Counted from the stretch's first letter, positions 51,661 to 64,000 are shown. The stretch: DNA of 64,000 bases from Coriaria nepalensis (GCA_027186245.1 CP114481.1:49011501-49075500); one strand, 5' to 3'. Notes: generated by a model not told the origin, from the letters alone. Translations and numbers: made by a program.

Positions 51661-54600
51661 CATTTCAATGAGTCATTTCAAGTCAATAACTTATTTCAAA
51701 GCAAGTCGAATGAATTCTAGTTTTGCACTACAGACACGACATTCGTGCATAACTTGCAAATGATCATTGCAAGGAAAGTGTGCATTCGTTTAAAATTAAA
51801 ATCATTTCAATGAGTCATTTCAAGTCAATAACTTATTTCAAAGCAAGTCGAACGAATTCTAGTTTTCCACTACAAACACAACTTTTGTGCATAATTTGCA
51901 AATGATCATTGCAAGGAAAGTGTGCATTCGTTTAACCTAAAAATCATTTCAATGAGTCATTTCAAGTCAATAACTTATTTCAAAACCATTCGAACGAATT
52001 CTATTTTTGCACTACAAACACAAGTTTTGTGCATAACCTGCAAATTATCATTCCAAGGAAAGTGTGCATTCGTTTAACCTTAAAATCATTTCAATGATTC
52101 ATTTCAAGTCAATAACTTTTTTCAAAGCAAGTCGAATGAATTCTAGTTTTGCACTACACACACAACTTTTGTGCATAACTTGCAAATGATCATTGCAAGG
52201 AAAGTGTGCTTTCGTTTAACCTTAAAATCATTTCAATGAGTCATTTCAAGTCAATAACTTATTTCAAAGCAAGTCGAATGAATTCTAGTTTTGCACTACA
52301 GACACAACTTTCGTGCATAACTTGCAAATGATCATTGCAAGGAAAGTGTGCATTCGTTTAAAATTAAAATCATTTCAATGAGTCATTTCAAGTCAATAAC
52401 TTATTTCAAAGCAAGTCGAACGAAGTCTAGTTTTCCACTACAAACATAACTTTTGTGCATAATTTGCAAATGATCATTGCAGGGAAAGTGTGCATTCGTT
52501 TAACCTAAAAATCATTTCAATGAGTCATTTTAAGTCAATAACTTATTTCAAAACCATTCGAACGAATTCTATTTTTGCACTACAAACACAAGTTTTGTGC
52601 ATAACCTGCAAATTATCATTCCAAGGAAAGTGTGCATTCATTTAACCTTAAAATCATTTCAATCAGTCATTTCAAGTCAATATCATATTTCGAAGCAATT
52701 CGAACGAATTCTATTTTGGCACTACAAACACAACTTTTGTGCATAACTTGCAAATGATCATTGCAAGGAAAGTGTGCTTTCGTTTAACCTTAAAATCATT
52801 TCAATGAGTCATTTCAAGTCAATAACTTATTTCAAAGCAAGTCGAATGAATTCTAGTTTTGCACTACAGACACAACTTTCGTGCATAACTTGCAAATGAT
52901 CATTGCAAGGAAAGTGTGCATTCGTTTAAAATTAAAATCATTTCAATGAGTCATTTCAAGTCAATAACTTATTTCAAAGCAAGTCGAACGAATTCTAGTT
53001 TTCCACTACAAACACAACTTTTGTGCATAATTTGCAAATGATCATTGCAAGGAAAGTGTGCATTCGTTGAACCTAAAAATCATTTCAATGAGTCATTTCA
53101 AGTCAATAACTTATTTCAAAACCATTCGAACGAATTCTATTTTTGCACTACAAACACAAGTTTTGTTCATAACTTGCAAATTATCATTCCAAGGAAAGTG
53201 TGCATTCATTTAACCTTAAAATCATTTCAATCAGTCATTTCAAGTCAATATCATATTTCGAGGCAATTCGAACGAATTCTATTTTCGCACTACAAACACA
53301 ACTTTTGTGCATAACTTGCAAATGATCATTGCAAGGAAAGTGTGCTTTCGTTTAACCTTAAAATCATTTCAATGAGTCTTTTCAAGTCAATAACTTATTT
53401 TAAAGCAAGTCGAATGAATTCTAGTTTTGCACTACAGACACAACTTTCGTGCATAACTTGCAAATGATCATTGCAAGGAAAGTGTGCATTCGTTTAAAAT
53501 TAAAATCATTTCAATGAGTCATTTCAAGTCAATAACTTATTTCAAAGCAAGTCGAACGAAGTCTAGTTTTCCACTACAAACATAACTTTTGTGCATAATT
53601 TGCAAATGATCATTGCAGGGAAAGTGTGCATTCGTTTAACCTAAAAATCATTTCAATGAGTCATTTTAAGTCAATAACTTATTTCAAAACCATTCGAACG
53701 AATTCTATTTTTGCACTACAAACACAAGTTTTGTGCGTAACCTGCAAATTATCATTCCAAGGAAAGTGTGCATTCATTTAACCTTAAAATCATTTCAATG
53801 ATTCATTTCAAGTCAATAACTTTTTTCAAAGCAAGTCGAATGAATTCTAGTTTTGCACTACAGACACAACTTTTGTGCATAACTTGCAAATTATCATTCC
53901 AAGGAAAGTGTGCATTCATTTAACCTTAAAATCATTTCAATCAGTTATTTCAAGTCAATATCATATTTCGAAGCAATTGGAACGAATTCTATTTTCGCAC
54001 TACAGACACAACATTCGTGCATAACTTGCAAATGATCATTGCAAGGAAAGTGTGTATTCGTTTAACCTTAAAATCATTTCAATGAGTCATTTCAAGTCAA
54101 TAACTTATTTCAAAGCAAGTCGAATGAATTCTAGTTTTGCACTACAGACACAACTTTCGTGCATAACTTGCAAATGATCATTGCAAGGAAAGTGTGCATT
54201 CGTTTAAAATTAAAATCATTTCAATGACTCATTTCAAGTCAATAACTTATTTCAAAACCATTCGAAGGAATTCTATTTTTGCACTACAAACACAAGTTTT
54301 GTGCATAACTTGCAAATTATCATTCCAAGGAAAGTGTGCATTCGTTTAACCTTAAAATCATTTCAATGAGTCATTTCAAGTCAATAACTTATTTCAAAGC
54401 AAGTCGAACGAAGTCTAGTTTTCCACTACAAACACAACTTTTGTGCATAATTTGCAAATGATCATTGGAAGGAAAGTGTGCATTCGTTTAACCTTAAAAT
54501 CATTTCAATGAGTCATTTCAAGTCAATAACTTATTTCAAAGCAGGTCGAATGAATTCTAGTTTTGCACTACAGACACAACTTTCGTGCATAACTTGCAAA

Positions 54601-55550
54601 TGATCATTGCAAGGAAAGTGTGCATTCGTTTAAAATTAAAATCATTTCAATGAGTCATTTCAAGTCAATAACTTTTTTCAAAGCAATCCGAATGAAATCT
54701 AGTTTTGCACTACAGACACAACTTTTGTGCATAACTTGCACATGATCATTGCAAGGAAAGTGTGCTTTCGTTTAACCTTAAAATCATTTCAATGAGTCAT
54801 TTCAAGTCAATAACTTATTTCAAAACCATTCGAACGAATTCTATTTTTGCACTACAAACACAAGTTTTGTGCATAACCTGCAAATTATCATTCCATGGAA
54901 AGTGTGCATTCGTTTAACCTTAAAATCATTTCAATGATTCATTTCAAGTCAATAACTTTTTTCAAAGCAAGTCGAACGAATTCTATTTTTGCACTACAAA
55001 CACAAGTTTTGTGCATAACCTGCAAATTATCATTCCAAGGAAAGTGTGCATTCCTTTAACCTTAAAATCATTTCAATGATTCATTTCAAGTCAATAACTT
55101 TTTTCAAAGCAAGTCGAATGAATTCTAGTTTTGCACTACAGACACAACTTTCGAGCATAACTTGCAAATGATCATTGCAAGGAAAGTGTGCTTTCGTTTA
55201 ACCTTAAAATCATTTCAATGAGTCATTTCAAGTCAATAACTTATTTCAAAGCAAGTCGAATGAATTCTAGTTTTGCACTACAGACACAACATTCGTGCAT
55301 AACTTGCAAATGATCATTGCAAGGAAAGTGTGCATTCGTTTAAAATTAAAATCATTTCAATGAGTCATTTCAAGTCAATAACTTATTTCAAAACCATTCG
55401 AAGGAATTCTATTTTTGCACTACAAACACAAGTTTTGTGCATAACTTGCAAATTATCATTCCAAGGAAAGTGTGCATTCGTTTAACCTTAAAATCATTTC
55501 AATGAGTCATTTCAAGTCAATAACTTATTTCAAAGCAAGTCGAACGAATT
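50383..55550 (+). repeat. More than 5-kb block, copy 1 of a 44-monomer spaced repeat
   Basis: Matches about 56631-61798 at 6,248 bp (44 x 142). Markers: CTAGTTATGC (50723, 56971), ACACGACATTCG, ACTACACACAC (52151, 58399), CATTCCATGG (54895, 61143) and CTTTCGAGC (55151, 61399). Few substitutions are seen (GCAGGTCG near 54543, ATTGGAAGG near 54475). Similarity ends near 55550, where GAATTCTAG faces GAAGTCTAG. Confidence 0.88.
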
Positions 55551-56630
55551 CTAGTTTTCCACTACAAACACAACTTTTGTGCATAATTTGCAAATGATCA
55601 TTGCAAGGAAAGTGTGCATTCGTTGAACCTAAAAATCATTTCAATGAGTCATTTCAAGTCAATAACTTATTTCAAAACCATTCGAACGAATTCTATTTTT
55701 GCACTACAAACACAAGTTTTGTTCATAACTTGCAAATTATCATTCCAAGGAAAGTGTGCATTCATTTAACCTTAAAATCATTTCAATCAGTCATTTCAAG
55801 TCAATATCATATTTCGAGGCAATTCGAACGAATTCTATTTTCGCACTACAAACACAACTTTTGTGCATAACTTGCAAATGATCATTGCAAGGAAAGTGTG
55901 CTTTCGTTTAACCTTAAAATCATTTCAATGAGTCTTTTCAAGTCAATAACTTATTTCAAAACCATTCGAACGAATTCTATTTTTGCACTACAAACACAAG
56001 TTTTGTGCATAACCTGCAAATTATCATTCCAAGGAAAGTGTGTATTCGTTTAACCTTAAAATCATTTCAATGAGTCATTTCAAGTCAATAACTTATTTCA
56101 AAGCAAGTCGAATGAATTCTAGTTTTGCACTACAGACACAACTTTCGTGCATAACTTGCAAATGATCATTGCAAGGAAAGTGTGCATTCGTTTAAAATTA
56201 AAATCATTTCAATGACTCATTTCAAGTCAATAACTTATTTCAAAACCATTCGAAGGAATTCTATTTTTGCACTACAAACACAAGTTTTGTGCATAACTTG
56301 CAAATTATCATTCCAAGGAAAGTGTGCATTCGTTTAACCTAAAAATCATTTCAATGAGTCATTTCAAGTCAATAACTTATTTCAAAGCAAGTCGAACGAA
56401 GTCTAGTTTTCCACTACAAACACAACTTTTGTGCATAATTTGCAAATGATCATTGCAAGGAAAGTGTGCATTCGTTTAACCTTAAAATCATTTCAATGAG
56501 TCATTTCAAGTCAATAACTTATTTCAAAGCAAGTCGAATGAATTCTAGTTTTGCACTACAGACACAACTTTCGTGCATAACTTGCAAATGATCATTGCAA
56601 GGAAAGTGTGCATTCGTTTAAAATTAAAAT
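55550..56630. repeat. Junction segment between the two large copies
   Basis: Begins with a copy of 53.0-53.4 kb at 2,556 bp (CGTTGAACC, GAGGCAATTCG). It then joins a CATTCCAAGG monomer to GTGTGTATTCG and follows 50.08-50.6 kb at 5,964 bp (42 x 142). A two-monomer (284-bp) duplication at about 56.4-56.9 kb explains the shift from the 5,964 to the 6,248 offset. Confidence 0.75.
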
Positions 56631-59600
56631 CATTTCAATGAGTCATTTCAAGTCAATAACTTATTTCAAAGCAAGTCGAACGAAGTCTAGTTTTCCACTA
56701 CAAACACAACTTTTGTGCATAATTTGCAAATGATCATTGCAAGGAAAGTGTGCATTCGTTTAACCTTAAAATCATTTCAATGAGTCATTTCAAGTCAATA
56801 ACTTATTTCAAAGCAAGTCGAATGAATTCTAGTTTTGCACTACAGACACAACTTTCGTGCATAACTTGCAAATGATCATTGCAAGGAAAGTGTGCATTCG
56901 TTTAAAATTAAAATCATTTCAATGAGTCATTTCAAGTCAATAACTTTTTTCAAAGCAATCCGAATGAAATCTAGTTATGCACTACAGACACAACTTTTGT
57001 GCATAACTTGCACATGATCATTGCAAGGAAAGTGTGCTTTCGTTTAACCTTAAAATCATTTCAATGAGTCATTTCAAGTCAATAACTTATTTCAAAACCA
57101 TTCGAACGAATTCTATTTTTGCACTACAAACACAAGTTTTGTGCATAACCTGCAAATTATCATTCCATGGAAAGTGTGCATTCGTTTAACCTTAAAATCA
57201 TTTCAATGATTCATTTCAAGTCAATAACTTTTTTCAAAGCAAGTCGAATGAATTCTAGTTTTGCACTACAGACACAACTTTGGTGCATAACTTGCAAATG
57301 ATCATTGCAAGGAAAGTGTGCTTTCGTTTAACCTTAAAATCATTTCAATGAGTCATTTCAAGTCAATAACTTATTTCAAAGCAAGTCGAATGAATTCTAG
57401 TTTTGCACTACAGACACAACTTTCGTGCATAACTTGCAAATGATCATTGCAAGGAAAGTGTGCTTTCGTTTAACCTTAAAATCATTTCAATGAGTCATTT
57501 CAAGTCAATAACTTATTTCAAAGCAAGTCGAATGAATTCTAGTTTTGCACTACAGACACAACATTCGTGCATAACTTGCAAATGATCATTGCAAGGAAAG
57601 TGTGTATTCGTTTAACCTTAAAATCATTTCAATGAGTCATTTCAAGTCAATAACTTATTTCAAAGCAAGTCGAATGAATTCTAGTTTTGCACTACAGACA
57701 CAACTTTCGTGCATAACTTGCAAATGATCATTGCAAGGAAAGTGTGCATTCGTTTAAAATTAAAATCATTTCAATGACTCATTTCAAGTCAATAACTTAT
57801 TTCAAAACCATTCGAAGGAATTCTATTTTTGCACTACAAACACAAGTTTTGTGCATAACTTGCAAATTATCATTCCAAGGAAAGTGTGCATTCGTTTAAC
57901 CTTAAAATCATTTCAATGAGTCATTTCAAGTCAATAACTTATTTCAAAGCAAGTCGAATGAATTCTAGTTTTGCACTACAGACACGACATTCGTGCATAA
58001 CTTGCAAATGATCATTGCAAGGAAAGTGTGCATTCGTTTAAAATTAAAATCATTTCAATGAGTCATTTCAAGTCAATAACTTATTTCAAAGCAAGTCGAA
58101 CGAATTCTAGTTTTCCACTACAAACACAACTTTTGTGCATAATTTGCAAATGATCATTGCAAGGAAAGTGTGCATTCGTTTAACCTAAAAATCATTTCAA
58201 TGAGTCATTTCAAGTCAATAACTTATTTCAAAACCATTCGAACGAATTCTATTTTTGCACTACAAACACAAGTTTTGTGCATAACCTGCAAATTATCATT
58301 CCAAGGAAAGTGTGCATTCGTTTAACCTTAAAATCATTTCAATGATTCATTTCAAGTCAATAACTTTTTTCAAAGCAAGTCGAATGAATTCTAGTTTTGC
58401 ACTACACACACAACTTTTGTGCATAACTTGCAAATGATCATTGCAAGGAAAGTGTGCTTTCGTTTAACCTTAAAATCATTTCAATGAGTCATTTCAAGTC
58501 AATAACTTATTTCAAAGCAAGTCGAATGAATTCTAGTTTTGCACTACAGACACAACTTTCGTGCATAACTTGCAAATGATCATTGCAAGGAAAGTGTGCA
58601 TTCGTTTAAAATTAAAATCATTTCAATGAGTCATTTCAAGTCAATAACTTATTTCAAAGCAAGTCGAACGAAGTCTAGTTTTCCACTACAAACATAACTT
58701 TTGTGCATAATTTGCAAATGATCATTGCAGGGAAAGTGTGCATTCGTTTAACCTAAAAATCATTTCAATGAGTCATTTTAAGTCAATAACTTATTTCAAA
58801 ACCATTCGAACGAATTCTATTTTTGCACTACAAACACAAGTTTTGTGCATAACCTGCAAATTATCATTCCAAGGAAAGTGTGCATTCATTTAACCTTAAA
58901 ATCATTTCAATCAGTCATTTCAAGTCAATATCATATTTCGAAGCAATTCGAACGAATTCTATTTTGGCACTACAAACACAACTTTTGTGCATAACTTGCA
59001 AATGATCATTGCAAGGAAAGTGTGCTTTCGTTTAACCTTAAAATCATTTCAATGAGTCATTTCAAGTCAATAACTTATTTCAAAGCAAGTCGAATGAATT
59101 CTAGTTTTGCACTACAGACACAACTTTCGTGCATAACTTGCAAATGATCATTGCAAGGAAAGTGTGCATTCGTTTAAAATTAAAATCATTTCAATGAGTC
59201 ATTTCAAGTCAATAACTTATTTCAAAGCAAGTCGAACGAATTCCAGTTTTCCACTACAAACACAACTTTTGTGCATAATTTGCAAATGATCATTGCAAGG
59301 AAAGTGTGCATTCGTTGAACCTAAAAATCATTTCAATGAGTCATTTCAAGTCAATAACTTATTTCAAAACCATTCGAACGAATTCTATTTTTGCACTACA
59401 AACACAAGTTTTGTTCATAACTTGCAAATTATCATTCCAAGGAAAGTGTGCATTCATTTAACCTTAAAATCATTTCAATCAGTCATTTCAAGTCAATATC
59501 ATATTTCGAGGCAATTCGAACGAATTCTATTTTCGCACTACAAACACAACTTTTGTGCATAACTTGCAAATGATCATTGCAAGGAAAGTGTGCTTTCGTT

Positions 59601-61798
59601 TAACCTTAAAATCATTTCAATGAGTCTTTTCAAGTCAATAACTTATTTTAAAGCAAGTCGAATGAATTCTAGTTTTGCACTACAGACACAACTTTCGTGC
59701 ATAACTTGCAAATGATCATTGCAAGGAAAGTGTGCATTCGTTTAAAATTAAAATCATTTCAATGAGTCATTTCAAGTCAATAACTTATTTCAAAGCAAGT
59801 CGAACGAAGTCTAGTTTTCCACTACAAACATAACTTTTGTGCATAATTTGCAAATGATCATTGCAGGGAAAGTGTGCATTCGTTTAACCTAAAAATCATT
59901 TCAATGAGTCATTTTAAGTCAATAACTTATTTCAAAACCATTCGAACGAATTCTATTTTTGCACTACAAACACAAGTTTTGTGCGTAACCTGCAAATTAT
60001 CATTCCAAGGAAAGTGTGCATTCATTTAACCTTAAAATCATTTCAATGATTCATTTCAAGTCAATAACTTTTTTCAAAGCAAGTCGAATGAATTCTAGTT
60101 TTGCACTACAGACACAACTTTTGTGCATAACTTGCAAATTATCATTCCAAGGAAAGTGTGCATTCATTTAACCTTAAAATCATTTCAATCAGTTATTTCA
60201 AGTCAATATCATATTTCGAAGCAATTGGAACGAATTCTATTTTCGCACTACAGACACAACATTCGTGCATAACTTGCAAATGATCATTGCAAGGAAAGTG
60301 TGTATTCGTTTAACCTTAAAATCATTTCAATGAGTCATTTCAAGTCAATAACTTATTTCAAAGCAAGTCGAATGAATTCTAGTTTTGCACTACAGACACA
60401 ACTTTCGTGCATAACTTGCAAATGATCATTGCAAGGAAAGTGTGCATTCGTTTAAAATTAAAATCATTTCAATGACTCATTTCAAGTCAATAACTTATTT
60501 CAAAACCATTCGAAGGAATTCTATTTTTGCACTACAAACACAAGTTTTGTGCATAACTTGCAAATTATCATTCCAAGGAAAGTGTGCATTCGTTTAACCT
60601 TAAAATCATTTCAATGAGTCATTTCAAGTCAATAACTTATTTCAAAGCAAGTCGAACGAAGTCTAGTTTTCCACTACAAACACAACTTTTGTGCATAATT
60701 TGCAAATGATCATTGCAAGGAAAGTGTGCATTCGTTTAACCTTAAAATCATTTCAATGAGTCATTTCAAGTCAATAACTTATTTCAAAGCAAGTCGAATG
60801 AATTCTAGTTTTGCACTACAGACACAACTTTCGTGCATAACTTGCAAATGATCATTGCAAGGAAAGTGTGCATTCGTTTAAAATTAAAATCATTTCAATG
60901 AGTCATTTCAAGTCAATAACTTTTTTCAAAGCAATCCGAATTAAATCTAGTTTTGCACTACAGACACAACTTTTGTGCATAACTTGCACATGATCATTGC
61001 AAGGAAAGTGTGCTTTCGTTTAACCTTAAAATCATTTCAATGAGTCATTTCAAGTCAATAACTTATTTCAAAACCATTCGAACGAATTCTATTTTTGCAC
61101 TACAAACACAAGTTTTGTGCATAACCTGCAAATTATCATTCCATGGAAAGTGTGCATTCGTTTAACCTTAAAATCATTTCAATGATTCATTTCAAGTCAA
61201 TAACTTTTTTCAAAGCAAGTCGAACGAATTCTATTTTTGCACTACAAACACAAGTTTTGTGCATAACCTGCAAATTATCATTCCAAGGAAAGTGTGCATT
61301 CCTTTAACCTTAAAATCATTTCAATGATTCATTTCAAGTCAATAACTTTTTTCAAAGCAAGTCGAATGAATTCTAGTTTTGCACTACAGACACAACTTTC
61401 GAGCATAACTTGCAAATGATCATTGCAAGGAAAGTGTGCTTTCGTTTAACCTTAAAATCATTTCAATGAGTCATTTCAAGTCAATAACTTATTTCAAAGC
61501 AAGTCGAATGAATTCTAGTTTTGCACTACAGACACAACATTCGTGCATAACTTGCAAATGATCATTGCAAGGAAAGTGTGCATTCGTTTAAAATTAAAAT
61601 CATTTCAATGAGTCATTTCAAGTCAATAACTTATTTCAAAACCATTCGAAGGAATTCTATTTTTGCACTACAAACACAAGTTTTGTGCATAACTTGCAAA
61701 TTATCATTCCAAGGAAAGTGTGCATTCGTTTAACCTTAAAATCATTTCAATGAGTCATTTCAAGTCAATAACTTATTTCAAAGCAAGTCGAACGAAGT
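56631..61798 (+). repeat. More than 5-kb block, copy 2 of a 44-monomer spaced repeat
   Basis: Second copy at +6,248 bp. Its end overlaps an 8-monomer tandem duplication (see 60480-62450). The shared long block and near-absence of differences mean this is a recent event, or an assembly artefact to be excluded. Confidence 0.88.
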
Positions 61799-62450
61799 CT
61801 AGTTTTCCACTACAAACACAACTTTTGTGCATAATTTGCAAATGATCATTGCAAGGAAAGTGTGCATTCGTTTAACCTTAAAATCATTTCAATGAGTCAT
61901 TTCAAGTCAATAACTTATTTCAAAGCAAGTCGAATGAATTCTAGTTTTGCACTACAGACACAACTTTCGTGCATAACTTGCAAATGATCATTGCAAGGAA
62001 AGTGTGCATTCGTTTAAAATTAAAATCATTTCAATGAGTCATTTCAAGTCAATAACTTTTTTCAAAGCAATCCGAATGAAATCTAGTTTTGCACTACAGA
62101 CACAACTTTTGTGCATAACTTGCACATGATCATTGCAAGGAAAGTGTGCATTCGTTTAACCTTAAAATCATTTCAATGAGTCATTTCAAGTCAATAACTT
62201 ATTTCAAAACCATTCGAACGAATTCTATTTTTGCACTACAAACACAAGTTTTGTGCATAACCTGCAAATTATCATTCCATGGAAAGTGTGCATTCGTTTA
62301 ACCTTAAAATCATTTCAATGATTCATTTCAAGTCAATAACTTTTTTCAAAGCAAGTCGAACGAATTCTATTTTTGCACTACAAACACAAGTTTTGTGCAT
62401 AACCTGCAAATTATCATTCCAAGGAAAGTGTGCATTCCTTTAACCTTAAA
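60480..62450 (+). repeat. 8-monomer tandem duplication (1,136 bp), right side
   Basis: About 60480-61615 is followed by a copy of its first 835 bp at 61616-62450. Markers: CATTCCATGG (61143, 62279), GAACGAAGTC (near 60651, 61787) and ATTCCTTTAACC (61301, 62437). The copy is cut off near 62450, where the third large copy begins. Confidence 0.82.
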
Positions 62451-64000
62451 ATCATTTCAATGAGTCATTTCAAGTCAATAACTTATTTCAAAGCAAGTCG
62501 AATGAATTCTAGTTTTGCACTACAGACACAACATTCGTGCATAACTTGCAAATGATCATTGCAAGGAAAGTGTGTATTCGTTTAACCTTAAAATCATTTC
62601 AATGAGTCATTTCAAGTCAATAACTTATTTCAAAGCAAGTCGAATGAATTCTAGTTTTGCACTACAGACACAACTTTCGTGCATAACTTGCAAATGATCA
62701 TTGCAAGGAAAGTGTGCATTCGTTTAAAATTAAAATCATTTCAATGACTCATTTCAAGTCAATAACTTATTTCAAAACCATTCGAAGGAATTCTATTTTT
62801 GCACTACAAACACAAGTTTTGTGCATAACTTGCAAATTATCATTCCAAGGAAAGTGTGCATTCGTTTAACCTTAAAATCATTTCAATGAGTCATTTCAAG
62901 TCAATAACTTATTTCAAAGCAAGTCGAATGAATTCTAGTTTTGCACTACAGACACGACATTCGTGCATAACTTGCAAATGATCATTGCAAGGAAAGTGTG
63001 CATTCGTTTAAAATTAAAATCATTTCAATGAGTCATTTCAAGTCAATAAACTTATTTCAAAGCAAGTCGAACGAATTCTAGTTTTCCACTACAAACACAA
63101 CTTTTGTGCATAATTTGCAAATGATCATTGCAAGGAAAGTGTGCATTCGTTTAACCTAAAAATCATTTCAATGAGTCATTTCAAGTCAATAACTTATTTC
63201 AAAACCATTCGAACGAATTCTATTTTTGCACTACAAACACAAGTTTTGTGCATAACCTGCAAATTATCATTCCAAGGAAAGTGTGCATTCGTTTAACCTT
63301 AAAATCATTTCAATGATTCATTTCAAGTCAATAACTTTTTTCAAAGCAAGTCGAATGAATTCTAGTTTTGCACTACACACACAACTTTTGTGAATAACTT
63401 GCAAATGATCATTGCAAGGAAAGTGTGCTTTCGTTTAACCTTAAAATCATTTCAATGAGTCATTTCAAGTCAATAACTTATTTCAAAGCAAGTCGAATGA
63501 ATTCTAGTTTTGCACTACAGACACAACTTTCGTGCATAACTTGCAAATGATCATTGCAAGGAAAGTGTGCATTCGTTTAAAATTAAAATCATTTCAATGA
63601 GTCATTTCAAGTCAATAACTTATTTCAAAGCAAGTCGAACGAAGTCTAGTTTTCCACTACAAACATAACTTTTGTGCATAATTTGCAAATGATCATTGCA
63701 GGGAAAGTGTGCATTCGTTTAACCTAAAAATCATTTCAATGAGTCATTTTAAGTCAATAACTTATTTCAAAACCATTCGAACGAATTCTATTTTTGCACT
63801 ACAAACACAAGTTTTGTGCATAACCTGCAAATTATCATTCCAAGGAAAGTGTGCATTCATTTAACCTTAAAATCATTTCAATCAGTCATTTCAAGTCAAT
63901 ATCATATTTCGAAGCAATTCGAACGAATTCTATTTTGGCACTACAAACACAACTTTTGTGCATAACTTGCAAATGATCATTGCAAGGAAAGTGTGCTTTC
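62445..64000 (+). repeat. Third copy of the large block, cut by the window edge
   Basis: Matches from about 57475 at 4,970 bp (35 x 142), becoming 4,971 after the 1-bp insertion near 63048. It carries GTGTGTATTCG, TGACTCA, ACACGACATTCG (62939) and ACTACACACAC (63370) in the same order. It runs to base 64000 and presumably continues. Confidence 0.85.
63046..63052. other. Single-base insertion in the array register
   Basis: GTCAATAAACTTATTTC here against GTCAATAACTTATTTC in its partner copies at about 58078 and 51830. It shifts all downstream spacings by +1. It could be a real homopolymer change or a sequencing error. Confidence 0.85.

Larger units (their letters stand above)
1..64000. repeat. 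Satellite DNA array, 142-bp monomer, about 450 head-to-tail copies
   Basis: The pentamer ACTAC at base 1 recurs at 143, 285 and 427, and marker spacings across the window are multiples of 142 bp once five small indels are counted. All copies read in the same orientation and no unrelated sequence intervenes. A representative monomer is about 33% G+C by hand count (47 of 142). The length is close to nucleosomal DNA (147 bp in the core particle), within the range common for eukaryotic satellites. Such arrays are typical of centromeric, pericentromeric or subtelomeric heterochromatin; which one applies is not shown by the sequence. I do not recognise the family. No gene, tRNA, rRNA or transposon was found. 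Both array ends lie outside the window. Confidence 0.97.

Noticed and set aside
1..64000. CRISPR array
   Set aside because: Repeats are 142 bp and directly adjacent; there are no unique spacers, no leader and no cas genes.
1..64000. Inverted segments or foreign insertions (transposons, retroelements) within the array
   Set aside because: Every line reads in the same orientation and 142-bp phase; no terminal repeats, target-site duplications or unrelated sequence were seen.
1..64000. Telomeric repeat, rDNA spacer or tRNA cluster
   Set aside because: No TTAGGG-, TTTAGGG- or TTAGG-type runs, no conserved rRNA segments and no tRNA-like A/B boxes or cloverleaf were found.

Overview
The whole window is one tandem array of a single satellite DNA family. 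A monomer of 142 bp, about 33% G+C when counted on one representative copy, repeats head to tail about 450 times from base 1 to base 64000. I see no inversion, no interruption by unrelated sequence, no gene, no RNA gene and no mobile element. Both window edges lie inside the array, so its true ends are not visible. Only a eukaryotic nuclear genome normally carries such an array, in centromeric, pericentromeric, subtelomeric or knob-type heterochromatin. I do not recognise the family and cannot name the organism. An array this long implies long-read assembly, so copy number and the longest near-identical blocks depend on assembly quality.

Phase is kept very precisely. Only five length changes account for the register I checked across the window: a 1-bp loss near 10432, three copies of one 13-bp duplication (28475, 29482, 35885) and a 1-bp gain near 63048. 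Every other spacing between marker variants that I measured is an exact multiple of 142. Variation is otherwise base substitution at recurrent positions, and these mark monomer types whose order defines higher-order repeats.

Layout. Bases 1 to about 11,430: the most heterogeneous part, with short-range duplications (10-mer, 8-mer) that already differ. About 11,430 to 20,000: a mosaic with a tandem 5-mer (710 bp) and blocks of 1 to 1.9 kb copied 4.8 to 5.5 kb away. About 20,000 to 36,000: strong higher-order structure, with a tandem 9-mer (1,278 bp), 426-bp trimer modules, a 23-mer offset (3,266 bp), a 7-mer tandem duplication carrying the 13-bp insertion, and a 3.4-kb block copied 7,410 bp away. 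About 36,000 to 40,100: a mosaic in which left-side monomer types reappear. About 40,105 to 45,216: a tandem 18-mer (2,556 bp). About 45,200 to 49,100: mosaic. About 49,100 to 64,000: a tandem 9-mer nested in a block of more than 5 kb repeated at 6,248 bp (44 monomers), with a third copy running off the right edge.

The monomer has internal structure: a 21-bp near-perfect dyad, three ATTTCAA heptamers that explain the 13-bp duplications, a TGAGTCA heptamer, a small hairpin, and EcoRI, BclI and TaqI sites that should give 142-bp ladders. The few open reading frames begin at TTG or GTG and follow the repeat phase; none looks like a gene. The most useful information here is the array's duplication history, not a coded function.
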